Assembly: GCA_964485395.1 (NCBI GenBank)
Contig: CAZAJF010000003.1
Span: forward strand, 137,756-201,755
Direction of reading: 5' to 3'
From: JANNSO01 sp964485395
Lineage (GTDB): Bacteria > Spirochaetota > Spirochaetia > Treponematales > UBA12059
DNA: 64,000 nt
Below are positions 8,915-17,445 of the stretch, piece after piece. The first letter of the stretch is position 1. Every line of letters starts with the position of its first letter. The notes beneath the pieces were generated by a model that searched no databases, was not told the origin of the DNA, and was given only the letters and a program-made list of their open reading frames with translations. The position numbers and the translations under genes are program-made.

Positions 8915-8918
8915 CCCC
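8906..8918. repeat. REP-like palindrome GGGGTCTGACCCC
   Basis: Perfect six-base arms (GGGGTC and GACCCC) around a single T. It supplies the ATPase stop codon. Similar words lie at 1945 and 17454, each at a gene end or gene break. Confidence 0.45.
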
Positions 8919-8973
8919 ATTGGAGGCGAGAGTTTATAACCAGTTTGCGCAGCCGCGAGATAAAGGAACGAAA

Positions 8974-9453
8974 ATGGAATCAGATTTACAGAAAAAGAGA
9001 AATTCATGCAAAGCAGTGATAATCAATAATAAACAAGTGCTTTGCGTGAAAAAAGAGGATGAAGCCGGGCCATATTATGTTATTCCCGGTGGCGGTCAAA
9101 ATTGGGGCGAGGAATTGCATGATGCGCTGATTCGCGAATGCATTGAAGAAATTGGAACAAAGCCGATAGAAATATTTGAACTGATCTGTATCAGGGAATT
9201 TATCGGAGCAAGGCAAGATTTTCCAAATGCTAATAAAAATCTTCATCAGGTGGAATTTTATTGGCATTGTAGCGTCGCAAGAGAAAATGTTAAAACAGGA
9301 AATAATCCGGATGCAAAACAAATCGGGGTGGAATGGCTGGATATCAAGAATTTGGAACATATCCGGCTCTATCCCCATGCGATAAAAGAGAAAATAATAA
9401 ACGTAAATAATAAAACCAGGATCGGGAACATTTATGTTGGAGCTGCGGATTAG
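8974..9453 (+). CDS. NUDIX hydrolase
   Basis: The 159-residue cytoplasmic protein carries a complete Nudix box: GGGQNWGEELHDALIRECIEEIG fits G-x5-E-x7-RE-U-x-EE-x-G, at about residues 36-59. Such enzymes hydrolyse nucleoside diphosphates linked to another group; the substrate is not predictable. ATG 8974 is preferred over a TTG at 8920 because AAAGGAACG precedes it and conservation starts there. It stands just after the palindrome that ends the ATPase gene and is much more AT-rich than that gene, consistent with a separate origin. Confidence 0.88.
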   Translation: MESDLQKKRNSCKAVIINNKQVLCVKKEDEAGPYYVIPGGGQNWGEELHDALIRECIEEIGTKPIEIFELICIREFIGARQDFPNANKNLHQVEFYWHCSVARENVKTGNNPDAKQIGVEWLDIKNLEHIRLYPHAIKEKIINVNNKTRIGNIYVGAAD

Positions 9454-9551
9454 CGCTGGATGGGCTTGGCGCTGATCCCTAAGTCCGCGCAGGCACGATA
9501 TTGCGGTAATAAAAGTCCTGCAAAATAGCATCAGTATGTAGGAGGAAAATA

Positions 9552-10112
9552 ATGGAACCTTTTATCAGGAAAGACCCGCATTTTTCTTTGTGCGGCTTGA
9601 ATTGTTGTCTTTGTCCAAGATTTAATACTGAAGGAAAATCAAAGTGTCCCGGTTGCGGCGGAATAAAATTTTCCGAACAGCATCCAAGCTGTGCCGTAGC
9701 GACCTGCAATAGGAAACATGATGGCGTTGAGTATTGTTTTCAGTGCGGTAAGTACCCCTGCGCAAAATATGAACAAGAGAGCACCTGCGATTCCTTTATT
9801 TCTTATAGAAGCGTGAAAGAAAACTTTAGGGAAGCAAAAAACGATTTAGTAAAATTCCAAAAGAGCTTGGCAAGAAGATGCGGGATATTGCAAACGCTGT
9901 TATCTAACTTCAATGACGGCAAGTCAAAAGGTATATATTGCCTTATAGCCAATGATATGCCTATTGAAGACTTGGAGAGAATATTGGATCTGGCGGAAAA
10001 GCTGCCTAAAGAAATGGATAGCAAGGAAAAGGTAAAATTGATAAAAAAGGAAATAGAAAAAATAGAGATAAAGCTTGGAGTAGAGTATAAATTGCGGATT
10101 GCCAAAACTTAA
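9552..10112 (+). CDS. DUF3795 cysteine-rich protein
   Basis: The first 75 residues hold the dense cysteine pattern of DUF3795: CGLNCCLCPRF, CPGCGG, CAVATC, CFQCGKYPC, spaced to bind zinc or an iron-sulfur centre. The remaining 110 residues are charged and helical. Function of the family is unknown; it is frequent in anaerobes. AGGAGG lies eight bases before the ATG. It is followed 28 bases later by the DinB gene on the same strand. Confidence 0.82.
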   Translation: MEPFIRKDPHFSLCGLNCCLCPRFNTEGKSKCPGCGGIKFSEQHPSCAVATCNRKHDGVEYCFQCGKYPCAKYEQESTCDSFISYRSVKENFREAKNDLVKFQKSLARRCGILQTLLSNFNDGKSKGIYCLIANDMPIEDLERILDLAEKLPKEMDSKEKVKLIKKEIEKIEIKLGVEYKLRIAKT

Positions 10113-10140
10113 GGTCTGCACTATATGACAGGAGGGGATT

Positions 10141-10656
10141 ATGGGAGGGAAAGCTCTTGCTCAGGGATTGAAAAGCCAGTTAACCGCCAGCCTGCTAATG
10201 TTGAAGGATTGCATTGATCGATGCCCCCAGGAAGAATGGCATGAACGGCATGATGACTATCCGTTTTCTCAAGTCGTATTTCATGCGCTTTTTGATTGCG
10301 ACCTCAATATGTGTGAAGACGAAAAAGAATTGAAATCACAGCAAATCCATGAAGAGCATAAAGAAGAATTCGGAAATTATGAGGAACTCGAAGGTCGAAT
10401 CGCCGCTAAAGTATATGCGCAGGAATTCATCAAAAAATATTACTTGCATTGCCTGGAAAAAATAACCGTAGCGCTCGATCAAAAAACCAATGATGAGCTG
10501 CTGATTTCAGGTAGCGACTATTATAGGACGATGACTAAAATGGAAAGATATGTTAATTGCATCCGGCATACCCAGCACCATGCGGCGCAGCTCGGGCTGA
10601 GGCTGCAGTTTGTGACCAGAGAGGAAATGGAATGGGTCGGTCGATGTGATGCATGA
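10141..10656 (+). CDS. DinB-like four-helix metalloprotein
   Basis: The 171-residue product fits the DinB/YfiT fold: a four-helix bundle with a histidine triad, here His48 (SQVVFHALFD) and the pair in IRHTQHHAAQLG near residue 140. Related proteins are damage-induced or act as thiol-dependent transferases; the reaction is unknown. CAGGAGGGG precedes the ATG. Its stop overlaps the ATG of a broken small frame (ATGA at 10653-10656). Confidence 0.75.
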   Translation: MGGKALAQGLKSQLTASLLMLKDCIDRCPQEEWHERHDDYPFSQVVFHALFDCDLNMCEDEKELKSQQIHEEHKEEFGNYEELEGRIAAKVYAQEFIKKYYLHCLEKITVALDQKTNDELLISGSDYYRTMTKMERYVNCIRHTQHHAAQLGLRLQFVTREEMEWVGRCDA

Positions 10657-10760
10657 AATACGTTGTCGGAACGCGGATCGATGAAGAGGGTGATGTTTGA
10701 ACATTGTCCAGGTGGAGTCGGCGAGTCATGGTTAATTCCGTCATTTCGCCGATCAGGTTC
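10653..10760 (+). pseudogene. Possible frameshifted small gene
   Basis: An ATG overlapping the DinB stop opens MKYVVGTRIDEEGDV and stops at 10700. One frame over the sequence continues as FEHCPGGVGESWLIP before losing coherence. The two pieces read like one small protein broken by a single-base indel near 10690-10697. The family is not recognised, and the protein-like character of the second piece is a judgement by eye. Confidence 0.35.
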
Positions 10761-10775
10761 GGCTAGAGGGGAATC

Positions 10776-11477
10776 ATGAAATATTACGAAGCGTATGATC
10801 TCAGATATAATGAGCTTCACAAGCTGAATATGGAATGGGAAAGCAAAGTAACCACGCAGGAGATTCAAGCTTGGATTTCCCATTATTCCATCATGAAACG
10901 CTCGGATATCCTTGAGATCGGATGTGGAGAAGGCAGGGATTCGATAAAAATGATTAATGACGGATTCAATGTTACCGGGATTGATGTATCAAAAAGCGCA
11001 ATTGGCAAATGTCTTGAAAAATCATCTGCGGGAAATTTTCTGATCTGGGATATCGTCAAAAATCCATTGAAAACAAAATATAATTATGCCTATAGCATTT
11101 CAACATTGCATATGCTGGTCTTAGATGAAGATAGAAAAAGCTTTTTAACGAATATTTATGAATCTCTTGAAAATAACGGTATTTTTCTCTTGATGAATAT
11201 GGGTGATGGCGAAATGGAAAGAAGAACCAATATTGAAGAAGCTTTCGATACTGTTGAAAGAACGCATCTAGAATCCGGCAAAAAAATCCAGGTTGCCGCA
11301 ACGTCATGCAGAATTGTAAATGAAAAAACCCATAGAAGCGAGATCGAATCAGCAGGATTTAAAATTGAACACTATAAATATGTAGAAACAGAGAATTTTG
11401 GAATTTGCAGTGCGGTATATTTAAGAAAGTCGCACGGGGAGCTGGTTGAAGGTGCTTTGCGCAAGGAGGATACATAA
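10776..11477 (+). CDS. Class I SAM-dependent methyltransferase
   Basis: The 233-residue protein has motif I at residues about 45-56 (ILEIGCGEGRDS), the acidic strand end TGIDVSKSA, and a TehB-like run (YAYSISTLHMLVLDEDRKSFL). TehB relatives methylate tellurite or thiol compounds; this one may act on any small acceptor. GAGGGGAATC precedes the ATG. Its stop TAA overlaps the start of the next gene (TAATG), with AAGGAGG inside its last codons, so the two are translationally coupled. It is AT-rich like its neighbours. Confidence 0.85.
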   Translation: MKYYEAYDLRYNELHKLNMEWESKVTTQEIQAWISHYSIMKRSDILEIGCGEGRDSIKMINDGFNVTGIDVSKSAIGKCLEKSSAGNFLIWDIVKNPLKTKYNYAYSISTLHMLVLDEDRKSFLTNIYESLENNGIFLLMNMGDGEMERRTNIEEAFDTVERTHLESGKKIQVAATSCRIVNEKTHRSEIESAGFKIEHYKYVETENFGICSAVYLRKSHGELVEGALRKEDT

Positions 11478-12262
11478 TGAATCTTATTAACCCCGTGTTT
11501 ATCGGGCATGGATCTCCCATGAATGCAATCTCGACTAACAGGTATACCGAGTTTTTAAAGAACTATCCAAGTACTATTCCTGCGCCGAAGGCAATTGTCG
11601 TAATTTCTGCTCATTGGCAAACAGAAGGGACATTCATAACGGGAAATCCGATACCTAAGCAGATTTATGATTTTTACGGTTTCCCTGCCGAGTTGTATAA
11701 GGTTGCATATTCCCCAAAGGGCTCGCCGGAGGTCGCGGATTTTTTTCAGGCAGAGAATATCGGTATTAACATCGACGCAGAGAGGGGTATCGACCACGCT
11801 GGATGGGCTGTCGTAAAGCATATGTACCCGGAGCAGAATATCCCTCTGCTCGAATTAAGCCTGGATATACATAAAACAAAAGCCGAACATTTTGCATTGG
11901 GTAATTTACTGGGTCGATATTGCAGCCAAGGAATATTGTTTCTTGGGAGCGGAAACGTCATTCATAACCTGTCGGATATAAGTTTCAATGAAAACGAAAA
12001 ACCATTCGCTTGGGCTATGGATGGGGATGCGTGGATAAGAGAACAAATAATTAATCGAAATATGAAGCACTTGCTGGATTACGAGAAATACTTCCCGCAC
12101 CACGGCAGGTCGATACCTACGAATGAACACTTTCTTCCGCTTTTATATATTTTGGGAATGGCAACCGAAAACTCAAAAATAAATACGATTTACGAGGAAA
12201 TACAAAATGGCAGTATTTCAATGAGATCGATAGAAGTCGACCAAGCTGGGTTAGCGGTATAG
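11477..12262 (+). CDS. Class III extradiol dioxygenase of the YgiD/DODA family
   Basis: The 261-residue protein shows the LigB-fold signatures of 4,5-DOPA dioxygenases: FIGHGSPMNA near the N-terminus, VISAHWQTEG at about residues 40-50, ERGIDHAGWAVV with the conserved His, and HHGRSIPTNEHFLPLLYILG near the C-terminus. The His residues of HGSP, SAHW and EHFLP are the expected non-haem iron ligands and catalytic base. It cleaves catechol rings with oxygen in known members; the natural substrate here is unknown. It overlaps the methyltransferase stop by one base. Confidence 0.88.
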   Translation: MNLINPVFIGHGSPMNAISTNRYTEFLKNYPSTIPAPKAIVVISAHWQTEGTFITGNPIPKQIYDFYGFPAELYKVAYSPKGSPEVADFFQAENIGINIDAERGIDHAGWAVVKHMYPEQNIPLLELSLDIHKTKAEHFALGNLLGRYCSQGILFLGSGNVIHNLSDISFNENEKPFAWAMDGDAWIREQIINRNMKHLLDYEKYFPHHGRSIPTNEHFLPLLYILGMATENSKINTIYEEIQNGSISMRSIEVDQAGLAV

Positions 12263-12272
12263 AGGGGAAGTA

Positions 12273-12924
12273 ATGAAGATTGCGCTTTGCCAGATGAAAG
12301 CCTCGAAAGTAACAAATGTCAACTATATGAAAATTAACAGGTTTATAGCCGAGGTGATTTTCGCCGACGCCGATATAATCATGTTCCCTGAATGCGCATT
12401 GACCGGCTATCCTCCAATAGAACTGCCCGATCCCGGTTCCCTGAATTTCAATGAGTGTGATGCATATATGGATGACTTGGCCCGCGAAACGATTAATTCT
12501 AAATTGGCAATACTGCTAGGAGCGATAACCAATAAAGATGGAATACTACAAAATTCGGTAAAGATACTACAAACCGGCAATCAGGAATATTATTCAAAAA
12601 AGGCGCTATGGGGATGGGATAATGACTGCTATGCGCAAGGAGGCAGTGAAGGCGTTTTTAAAATAGCGGGCATATAATGCGGCGAGCCTATCTATTATGA
12701 AATACGCTTTCCGGAATATTTCAGGGAGCTTTTCGCGCAAAATGCAGAAGCCGTATTCGTGCATTATCGATCCGGATGGAAACATCGTATTTGGAGCGCT
12801 GAAAAACAAGGAAGGCCTGTTCTTCCACGAATACAATCCTGCGAGGATGAACTTCGGAAGGCAAGGGCGAATAGCCGAGAGCAGGAAGCTGGTGAAAAAT
12901 AAAGCTTGCTGGGAGCAGGAATAG
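12273..12924 (+). pseudogene. Nitrilase-superfamily amidohydrolase with two lesions
   Basis: The first frame (12273-12677) gives the N-terminal half of a carbon-nitrogen hydrolase with its catalytic glutamate (MFPECALTGYPP) and lysine region (YYSKKALWGW), then stops at IAGI. Directly after, CGEPIYYEIRFPEYFRE continues in another register where the catalytic cysteine segment should be. Near 12750-12760 the text jumps again to the C-terminal strand CIIDPDGNIVFGALK, which ends at 12924. About 100 residues are missing in total. Two separate deletions or frameshifts have therefore destroyed the gene. An intact relative lies at 21217. Confidence 0.75.
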
Positions 12925-12939
12925 GCAGGGAGGCAGCGT

Positions 12940-13572
12940 ATGAATAACATTGAATATCTGCTGTTTATCGGCTCGGTAATTCTGGTGTCGCTCGTTATCT
13001 CCGGATTTATTAGATTTTCAGTAAAAAAAATCCCGCGGGGAACGATATGCATAAAAATGCCTGACAATATTCCTCCTCCTGGTTCACGACTGTCCCGAAG
13101 CATATTGGTAGTAGGATTTGGAATTGGGATGATAAATTTATTGGCTACCATTTTTTTGTGTATATTAAATATTTATAATAATCTACCGGTCTGGATCGTA
13201 ATAAAATTACCTTCCTGTATTCACTATATTTTTTATGCCTTCGTAGTATTGTATTACTGCTGGGGGATACTGACCATTACGTATAATAGAAATTATACTC
13301 CATGCTACCGGCCTATGGCCACGGAATATAGAATTGCGACAGGCGGGCCATATTCCATCATAAAGCACCCGATGTATGTGGCAAAAGGCATGTTCCCGCT
13401 CCTGATGTTTTTTTCGACCGGCTTTACGCCGTTTCTTCTGGGATTGATTTCATGGTCGGCGATTCCGTATCAAGCAAGAAAAGAAGAGGAGGCCCTGAGA
13501 AGGATTGGAAATAAAGAATATGAGGCGTATGTAAAGAAAACCGGCAGGTTTTTTCCGAAACTCTCGCCTTGA
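12940..13572 (+). CDS. Isoprenylcysteine carboxyl methyltransferase-like membrane protein
   Basis: The 210-residue protein has about four to five membrane helices (around residues 5-25, 48-75, 85-115 and 150-175). The C-terminal third carries the ICMT/PEMT signature: ATGGPYSIIKHPMYVAKG followed by EEEALRRIGNKEYEAY, the SAM-binding and substrate loop of this family. Bacterial members methylate small or lipid substrates and their role is unclear. GGGAGGCAGCG precedes the ATG. Confidence 0.85.
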   Translation: MNNIEYLLFIGSVILVSLVISGFIRFSVKKIPRGTICIKMPDNIPPPGSRLSRSILVVGFGIGMINLLATIFLCILNIYNNLPVWIVIKLPSCIHYIFYAFVVLYYCWGILTITYNRNYTPCYRPMATEYRIATGGPYSIIKHPMYVAKGMFPLLMFFSTGFTPFLLGLISWSAIPYQARKEEEALRRIGNKEYEAYVKKTGRFFPKLSP

Positions 13573-13645
13573 CTCGGCTTTCGGGAAGATCCCGCTTCGA
13601 TGTCTGATCCCGATCTGGGCGTTGGTAAATGATAGGAGGAAGAAT

Positions 13646-14101
13646 ATGAAAGAAACCGTTGAGAATATGAAGCCGTCGGATAGGGAGGTTCCTTCTATCG
13701 GCGATTTTGCATTTATAACGTCCGATAAAATCAGGTATTGCGATACGGACCGGCAAGGTCATGTAAACAACGCGGTATTCTCGTCTTTTTTTGAAACGGG
13801 AAGGACCGAAATACTTTATAACCCAGCGCATCCGTTGGCATGCCCGAACTGCAGCTTCGTCATCGCCCGCATTCAGCTGGATTTTTTGAATGAGATAACC
13901 TGGCCGGGAGAAATAATGATAGGTACAAGGATTTCAAAAATCGGTAAAAGTTCTCTTCAAATAGAACAGGGCTTATATCAAAAAGAAAAATGCGTCGCAT
14001 TCGCTCAAACAGCGGTCGTGCAAGTGAATGAGGAGACGAAGAAATCCGTGTCGCTTGATGATGAGGCTATTAAGGTGCTTTCAAAATTGCGTAAAGAGTG
14101 A
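13646..14101 (+). CDS. Acyl-CoA thioesterase, 4HBT/YbgC type
   Basis: The 151-residue protein has the hot-dog fold opening IRYCDTDRQGHVNNAVFSSFFETGR, where the Asp of CDTD and the His of GHVNN match the active site of 4-hydroxybenzoyl-CoA thioesterases. Length is usual for the family. The ATG at 13646 is chosen over an upstream TTG at 13622 because GGAGGAAG precedes it. It hydrolyses acyl-CoA or acyl-carrier thioesters in known relatives. Confidence 0.85.
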   Translation: MKETVENMKPSDREVPSIGDFAFITSDKIRYCDTDRQGHVNNAVFSSFFETGRTEILYNPAHPLACPNCSFVIARIQLDFLNEITWPGEIMIGTRISKIGKSSLQIEQGLYQKEKCVAFAQTAVVQVNEETKKSVSLDDEAIKVLSKLRKE

Positions 14102-14216
14102 AACTTACGTCGTGAAATATTTAGCATGAGAAGAACGGGATTAAAGACGAAACGTTTGATTATTGCCGGTATTCGCTTTGCATGGAAAAAATAGCGATGA
14201 ATGAGGAGGCAAGACA

Positions 14217-14663
14217 ATGGAATTACGAAAGATGACGATTCAGGACTACGAGAAAGTCTACGATATCTGGATAAATACGCAAGGAGTCGGATTGAATAAT
14301 TTGGATGATTCTCAAGAAGGAATAGCCAGATATTTAAAGCGAAATCCGGATACATGCTTTGTTATGGAAGATAAAGGCGAATTGGCTGGCGTAATATTAA
14401 GCGGGCATGATGGACGGCGGGGATTCATACATCATATGGCAGTTAGGGTATCAGAGCGCAATAAAGGCATCGGCAGGAAATTAGTGGAAAAGGCGGTTGA
14501 AGGATTAAGGGATGAAGGTATTACCAAAATCGCCTTTGTCGTTCTTAAATCGAATCAAATCGGCAATGCTTTTTGGCAAAAATTAGGATTTGAAGAACGA
14601 ACTGATTTAATATATAGAAATAAGGTGATTTCTAATATCGAAATGAAGAAAGTCATCTGCTAG
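14217..14663 (+). CDS. GNAT N-acetyltransferase
   Basis: The 148-residue protein shows the acetyl-CoA loop RVSERNKGIGRKLVEKAVEG (motif A, R/Q-x-x-G-x-G/A with NKGIGRKL) and the C-terminal strand-loop NAFWQKLGFEERTDL. It transfers an acetyl group to an unknown amine; the layout is RimI-like. GAGGAGGC precedes the ATG. It is the first of three GNAT genes within 3 kb. Confidence 0.88.
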   Translation: MELRKMTIQDYEKVYDIWINTQGVGLNNLDDSQEGIARYLKRNPDTCFVMEDKGELAGVILSGHDGRRGFIHHMAVRVSERNKGIGRKLVEKAVEGLRDEGITKIAFVVLKSNQIGNAFWQKLGFEERTDLIYRNKVISNIEMKKVIC

Positions 14664-14831
14664 GCATACTGTCTGCAAAATTTGCGTTTTAAAAATCATG
14701 GCATATTTTAGTGAGGTAAATCAGCATGGTTAAGATTCCTAAAAGCATCGCGGCCGCGCTAGTCGATGTAAAAATGCTTCTTTGTGTTTCCATCAAATCT
14801 TTAAAAGGATTATCTATTGTAAGGAGGAAAA

Positions 14832-15431
14832 ATGGGACATTTTAAATTTACCGCTTGCGCGGATATCGAAGGTTTGTTTACGGTCGAGCCTAAGGTTTTC
14901 GTCGATCAAAGGGGTTATAATCTGGAAACATATAACTACGAAGATTTCCGGAGAGCCGGGCTTGACATGGTATTCGTTCAGGATAATTTATCCATGTCCT
15001 CAAAAGGTGTTTTGCGAGGATTGCATTTTCAGAGAAAATACCAACAAGGAAAACTGGTTCGTGCTACGAGCGGTGAGGTTTTCGACGTGGCGGTAGACCT
15101 TCGGGATGGTTCGAAAACCTATGGAAAATGGCATGGAGTGGTCTTGTCAGCCGAGAAGAAAAATATGTTCTATATCCCCGAAGGGTTTGCGCATGGTTTT
15201 TTGGTTCTAACCGATACGGCTGAATTCTTCTATAAATTATCGGATTTTTATCATCCGGAAGACGAGGGCGGGGTTCCATGGAATGATGAAACGATAGGAG
15301 TAACGTGGCCGATTCCCGAGGGTGTTGAAATTATTGTGTCGGAACGCGATAATAATCACCCTGGGCTTAGTGCTGGGATATCATTGAAAAAGAAGATGAA
15401 GACAAGTGGCAGTTATTATGGGAGGTGCTAG
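14832..15431 (+). CDS. dTDP-4-dehydrorhamnose 3,5-epimerase-like protein (RmlC family)
   Basis: The 199-residue cupin has the RmlC landmarks: DNLSMSSKGVLRGLHFQ with the catalytic His, FDVAVDLRDGSKTYGKW, then FYIPEGFAHGFLVLTDTAEF and the aspartate-bearing YHPEDEGGVPWNDETIG. Known members epimerise C3 and C5 of dTDP-4-keto-6-deoxyglucose in rhamnose synthesis. Partner genes rmlA, rmlB and rmlD are not nearby, so it may serve another deoxysugar or be a stray acquisition. GGAGGAAAA precedes the ATG. It ends three bases before the next gene. Confidence 0.88.
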   Translation: MGHFKFTACADIEGLFTVEPKVFVDQRGYNLETYNYEDFRRAGLDMVFVQDNLSMSSKGVLRGLHFQRKYQQGKLVRATSGEVFDVAVDLRDGSKTYGKWHGVVLSAEKKNMFYIPEGFAHGFLVLTDTAEFFYKLSDFYHPEDEGGVPWNDETIGVTWPIPEGVEIIVSERDNNHPGLSAGISLKKKMKTSGSYYGRC

Positions 15432-15434
15432 TTT

Positions 15435-16067
15435 ATGTTGATTATCAGCGGCTCGAATGTCGTTACGGCAAAAGAAAAATCCCAAAGCCTTTTATTGGCC
15501 TTGCGGATGCAAGAGGTATTGAAACAAAAAAACGTCGTATCGGACGTTGTTGACTTGCGTGACTATGAAATTAAAATTTGTAACATGTGCGAAGCCTGTT
15601 CAGAGGGTAATGGTTGCGTCCAGGATGATGATTTCAATAAGCTCAATGATCTTTGGAAAAAGCATAGTGAAGTAATAATGATTTGCCCGCACTATGCGGG
15701 CATACCGTCGAAAATAACGGCTGTTTGCGAAAAATTACAGGAGATATCGTATTTAAATTATTGCCAAGGGAAGACGCTAGACTCGAAAAAGAACGCGCTC
15801 GTTATTGCCCATGGCGGAATGACCGAAGACTATGAGGGTATATATACCGAGAATCTGTTGAAGCCGCTGTCGAATATGCTCAGAAGTTGCGGATGTAAAA
15901 TACATAACGATACGATCAAGAAAGCAATGTGTTTTGGGGTAAAGAAATATTATCAGGAGAAAGACGGCAATAGTCTGTGCTTCAAGAAAGACGATGACGA
16001 GGAATTAAGGGAAAAAATCGTCGATGAGGCAATAGGCTTCTTGACGAATGCCGATAAGGATCACTAG
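15435..16067 (+). CDS. NADPH-dependent FMN reductase / iron-sulfur flavoprotein-like
   Basis: The 210-residue protein has a flavodoxin-like start (LIISGSNV followed by LLLALRMQEVL) and the cysteine segment ICNMCEACSEGNGCVQDDDF at residues about 48-68, which in related proteins is either a cluster site or a redox-active loop preceding the flavin site. PHYAGIPSKITAVCEKL is the flavin-contacting stretch. It probably reduces a quinone, flavin or small electron acceptor. It begins immediately after the epimerase gene with GGGAGG as ribosome site, suggesting a two-gene transcript. Confidence 0.8.
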   Translation: MLIISGSNVVTAKEKSQSLLLALRMQEVLKQKNVVSDVVDLRDYEIKICNMCEACSEGNGCVQDDDFNKLNDLWKKHSEVIMICPHYAGIPSKITAVCEKLQEISYLNYCQGKTLDSKKNALVIAHGGMTEDYEGIYTENLLKPLSNMLRSCGCKIHNDTIKKAMCFGVKKYYQEKDGNSLCFKKDDDEELREKIVDEAIGFLTNADKDH

Positions 16068-16130
16068 GCGCGTCTTGGGTTCATGGCTTCCGGGATATGA
16101 GCCCGCTGGTTTGATTGAGGTGATGGACAC

Positions 16131-16364
16131 ATGCCCTGGGTAAACTCTTTGAAAGGAGTATCTCCAATGTATGCAGGCGACGATACCCGGGGGGGGATCC
16201 GGGAATTACTCTGTGAGGAAAAAAAGATTTGCGATGAATATGAGCCGAAAGAAAAAGTAATTTCGTTTAATGCTATCAGAATACATGCGGACGAGTATTT
16301 TTCATCCTGCATTCAACCTGAAAAAGAAACGTTGGAATTCATACAGGCATCAGTTTCTTCGTAA
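16131..16364 (+). CDS. Small hypothetical protein
   Basis: A 77-residue frame preceded by GAGGTGATGG. The sequence is charged (RGGIRELLCEEKKICDEYEPK) with two cysteines and no membrane segment. It resembles no family I can name. It lies between the flavoprotein and a GNAT gene with normal spacing; coding status rests on the ribosome site and codon pattern only. Confidence 0.4.
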   Translation: MPWVNSLKGVSPMYAGDDTRGGIRELLCEEKKICDEYEPKEKVISFNAIRIHADEYFSSCIQPEKETLEFIQASVSS

Positions 16365-16386
16365 CGTCGAACAAAAAGGAATATAA

Positions 16387-16914
16387 ATGGAAATAAGCTA
16401 TGGCCGCCCGAAAAAAGATGATATCCCGGGCATCGAAAGGTTGCTCAAGGAGACTTTTGAAGATACGTTTAGGAAAAATAAGATAGTAAGCATTTTTGAG
16501 ATCGAAGATGAAATAAAGGAAAAAATTAGTAAAATCAATCAAGACATTATTGAGAAGGATCCGCGGTATTATTTCATGATTGCGAAAGATAATGCCGCTG
16601 TCGTGGGAGTATGCGCTTTCTTTCCAGTAAGTCAAATTATTAAAGACTATATAAGTGGGGTCGGAGATGAAGAACTCGAAGTTGGCTGCGCGTATGTTTC
16701 GCCAAAGTATCAGAAATGTGGTATTGGCAATATGTTGGCTGGCTTGATAATGGAGAAGATGCAGAAATCAGGCAGGCTGAACTATTATTTATGTTCGGGG
16801 TTTGAGACCGCGCAGCGCTACTGGAGTAAAAAACTCGGCGATCCTGTCTATGTAATCAAGGATATTTGGGGAGAGGGAAAGCATGAATTGATCTGGAAGG
16901 CAACCATATCGTGA
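16387..16914 (+). CDS. GNAT N-acetyltransferase
   Basis: The 175-residue protein carries the acetyl-CoA loop VSPKYQKCGIGNMLAGLIME (about residues 108-127) and the late strand CSGFETAQRYWSKKLGDP. The N-terminal 60 residues are charged and helical. AAAGGAATATAA precedes the ATG. Substrate unknown. It shares a run of GNAT genes with 14217 and 16970, but the three are too different for a recent tandem duplication. Confidence 0.85.
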   Translation: MEISYGRPKKDDIPGIERLLKETFEDTFRKNKIVSIFEIEDEIKEKISKINQDIIEKDPRYYFMIAKDNAAVVGVCAFFPVSQIIKDYISGVGDEELEVGCAYVSPKYQKCGIGNMLAGLIMEKMQKSGRLNYYLCSGFETAQRYWSKKLGDPVYVIKDIWGEGKHELIWKATIS

Positions 16915-16969
16915 GAATGCGGATCAGGATGGAATTTTTAAACCATTAATTTTCGGAAAGGCGGCCGGT

Positions 16970-17386
16970 GTGGACGTTGAGCGTGGCAAGTGTTTTTTCA
17001 AGGAAGAGTTGATAGATCTTTATTCGAATGTGGAATGGAAGGCTTATTTGACGAACGCTGACAGATTTTGGGATTCCATCATGAATTCCCTGGAGCATTT
17101 CGTAATTAGAAATGATGGAATCATCGTTGCATATGCCCGGATATTGGGGGACAGCATTACTGCGATAATGATACAGGATATAATCGTAAGGACAGAGTAC
17201 CAGAATAAAGGGATCGGGACCGAGCTGTTAAGGCACATCTTGAAGTACTATGAAAATGTTCGGCAGGTTGTCCTTCTTTGTGACGACGTTGAGCCCCTGA
17301 ATAAATACTACATGAAAAACGGATTGAGGAAAATCGGGGAATATAAGTGCAATTGCTTCGCAAGAATGGCCTGCTCGTCTGAATAA
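16970..17386 (+). CDS. GNAT N-acetyltransferase
   Basis: The 138-residue protein starts at a GTG preceded by AAAGGCGG. It has a compact GNAT core: IQDIIVRTEYQNKGIGTELL is motif A and VVLLCDDVEPLNKYYMKNGL the motif B loop. This short form is typical of AANAT-like or phosphinothricin-type acetyltransferases that act on small amines. The final residues keep a cysteine-rich end. Gap to the preceding gene is 55 bases. Confidence 0.85.
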   Translation: MDVERGKCFFKEELIDLYSNVEWKAYLTNADRFWDSIMNSLEHFVIRNDGIIVAYARILGDSITAIMIQDIIVRTEYQNKGIGTELLRHILKYYENVRQVVLLCDDVEPLNKYYMKNGLRKIGEYKCNCFARMACSSE

Positions 17387-17445
17387 GTGTTGTTAATAAT
17401 GTATTGCTTCACGGAATTTCTGAAATAGAGCACTGACCAAGCGCT

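Noticed and set aside
14726..14845. A 39-codon frame overlapping the start of the RmlC-like gene
   Set aside because: It has a possible ribosome site but no recognisable similarity, and its end overlaps a well-supported start.
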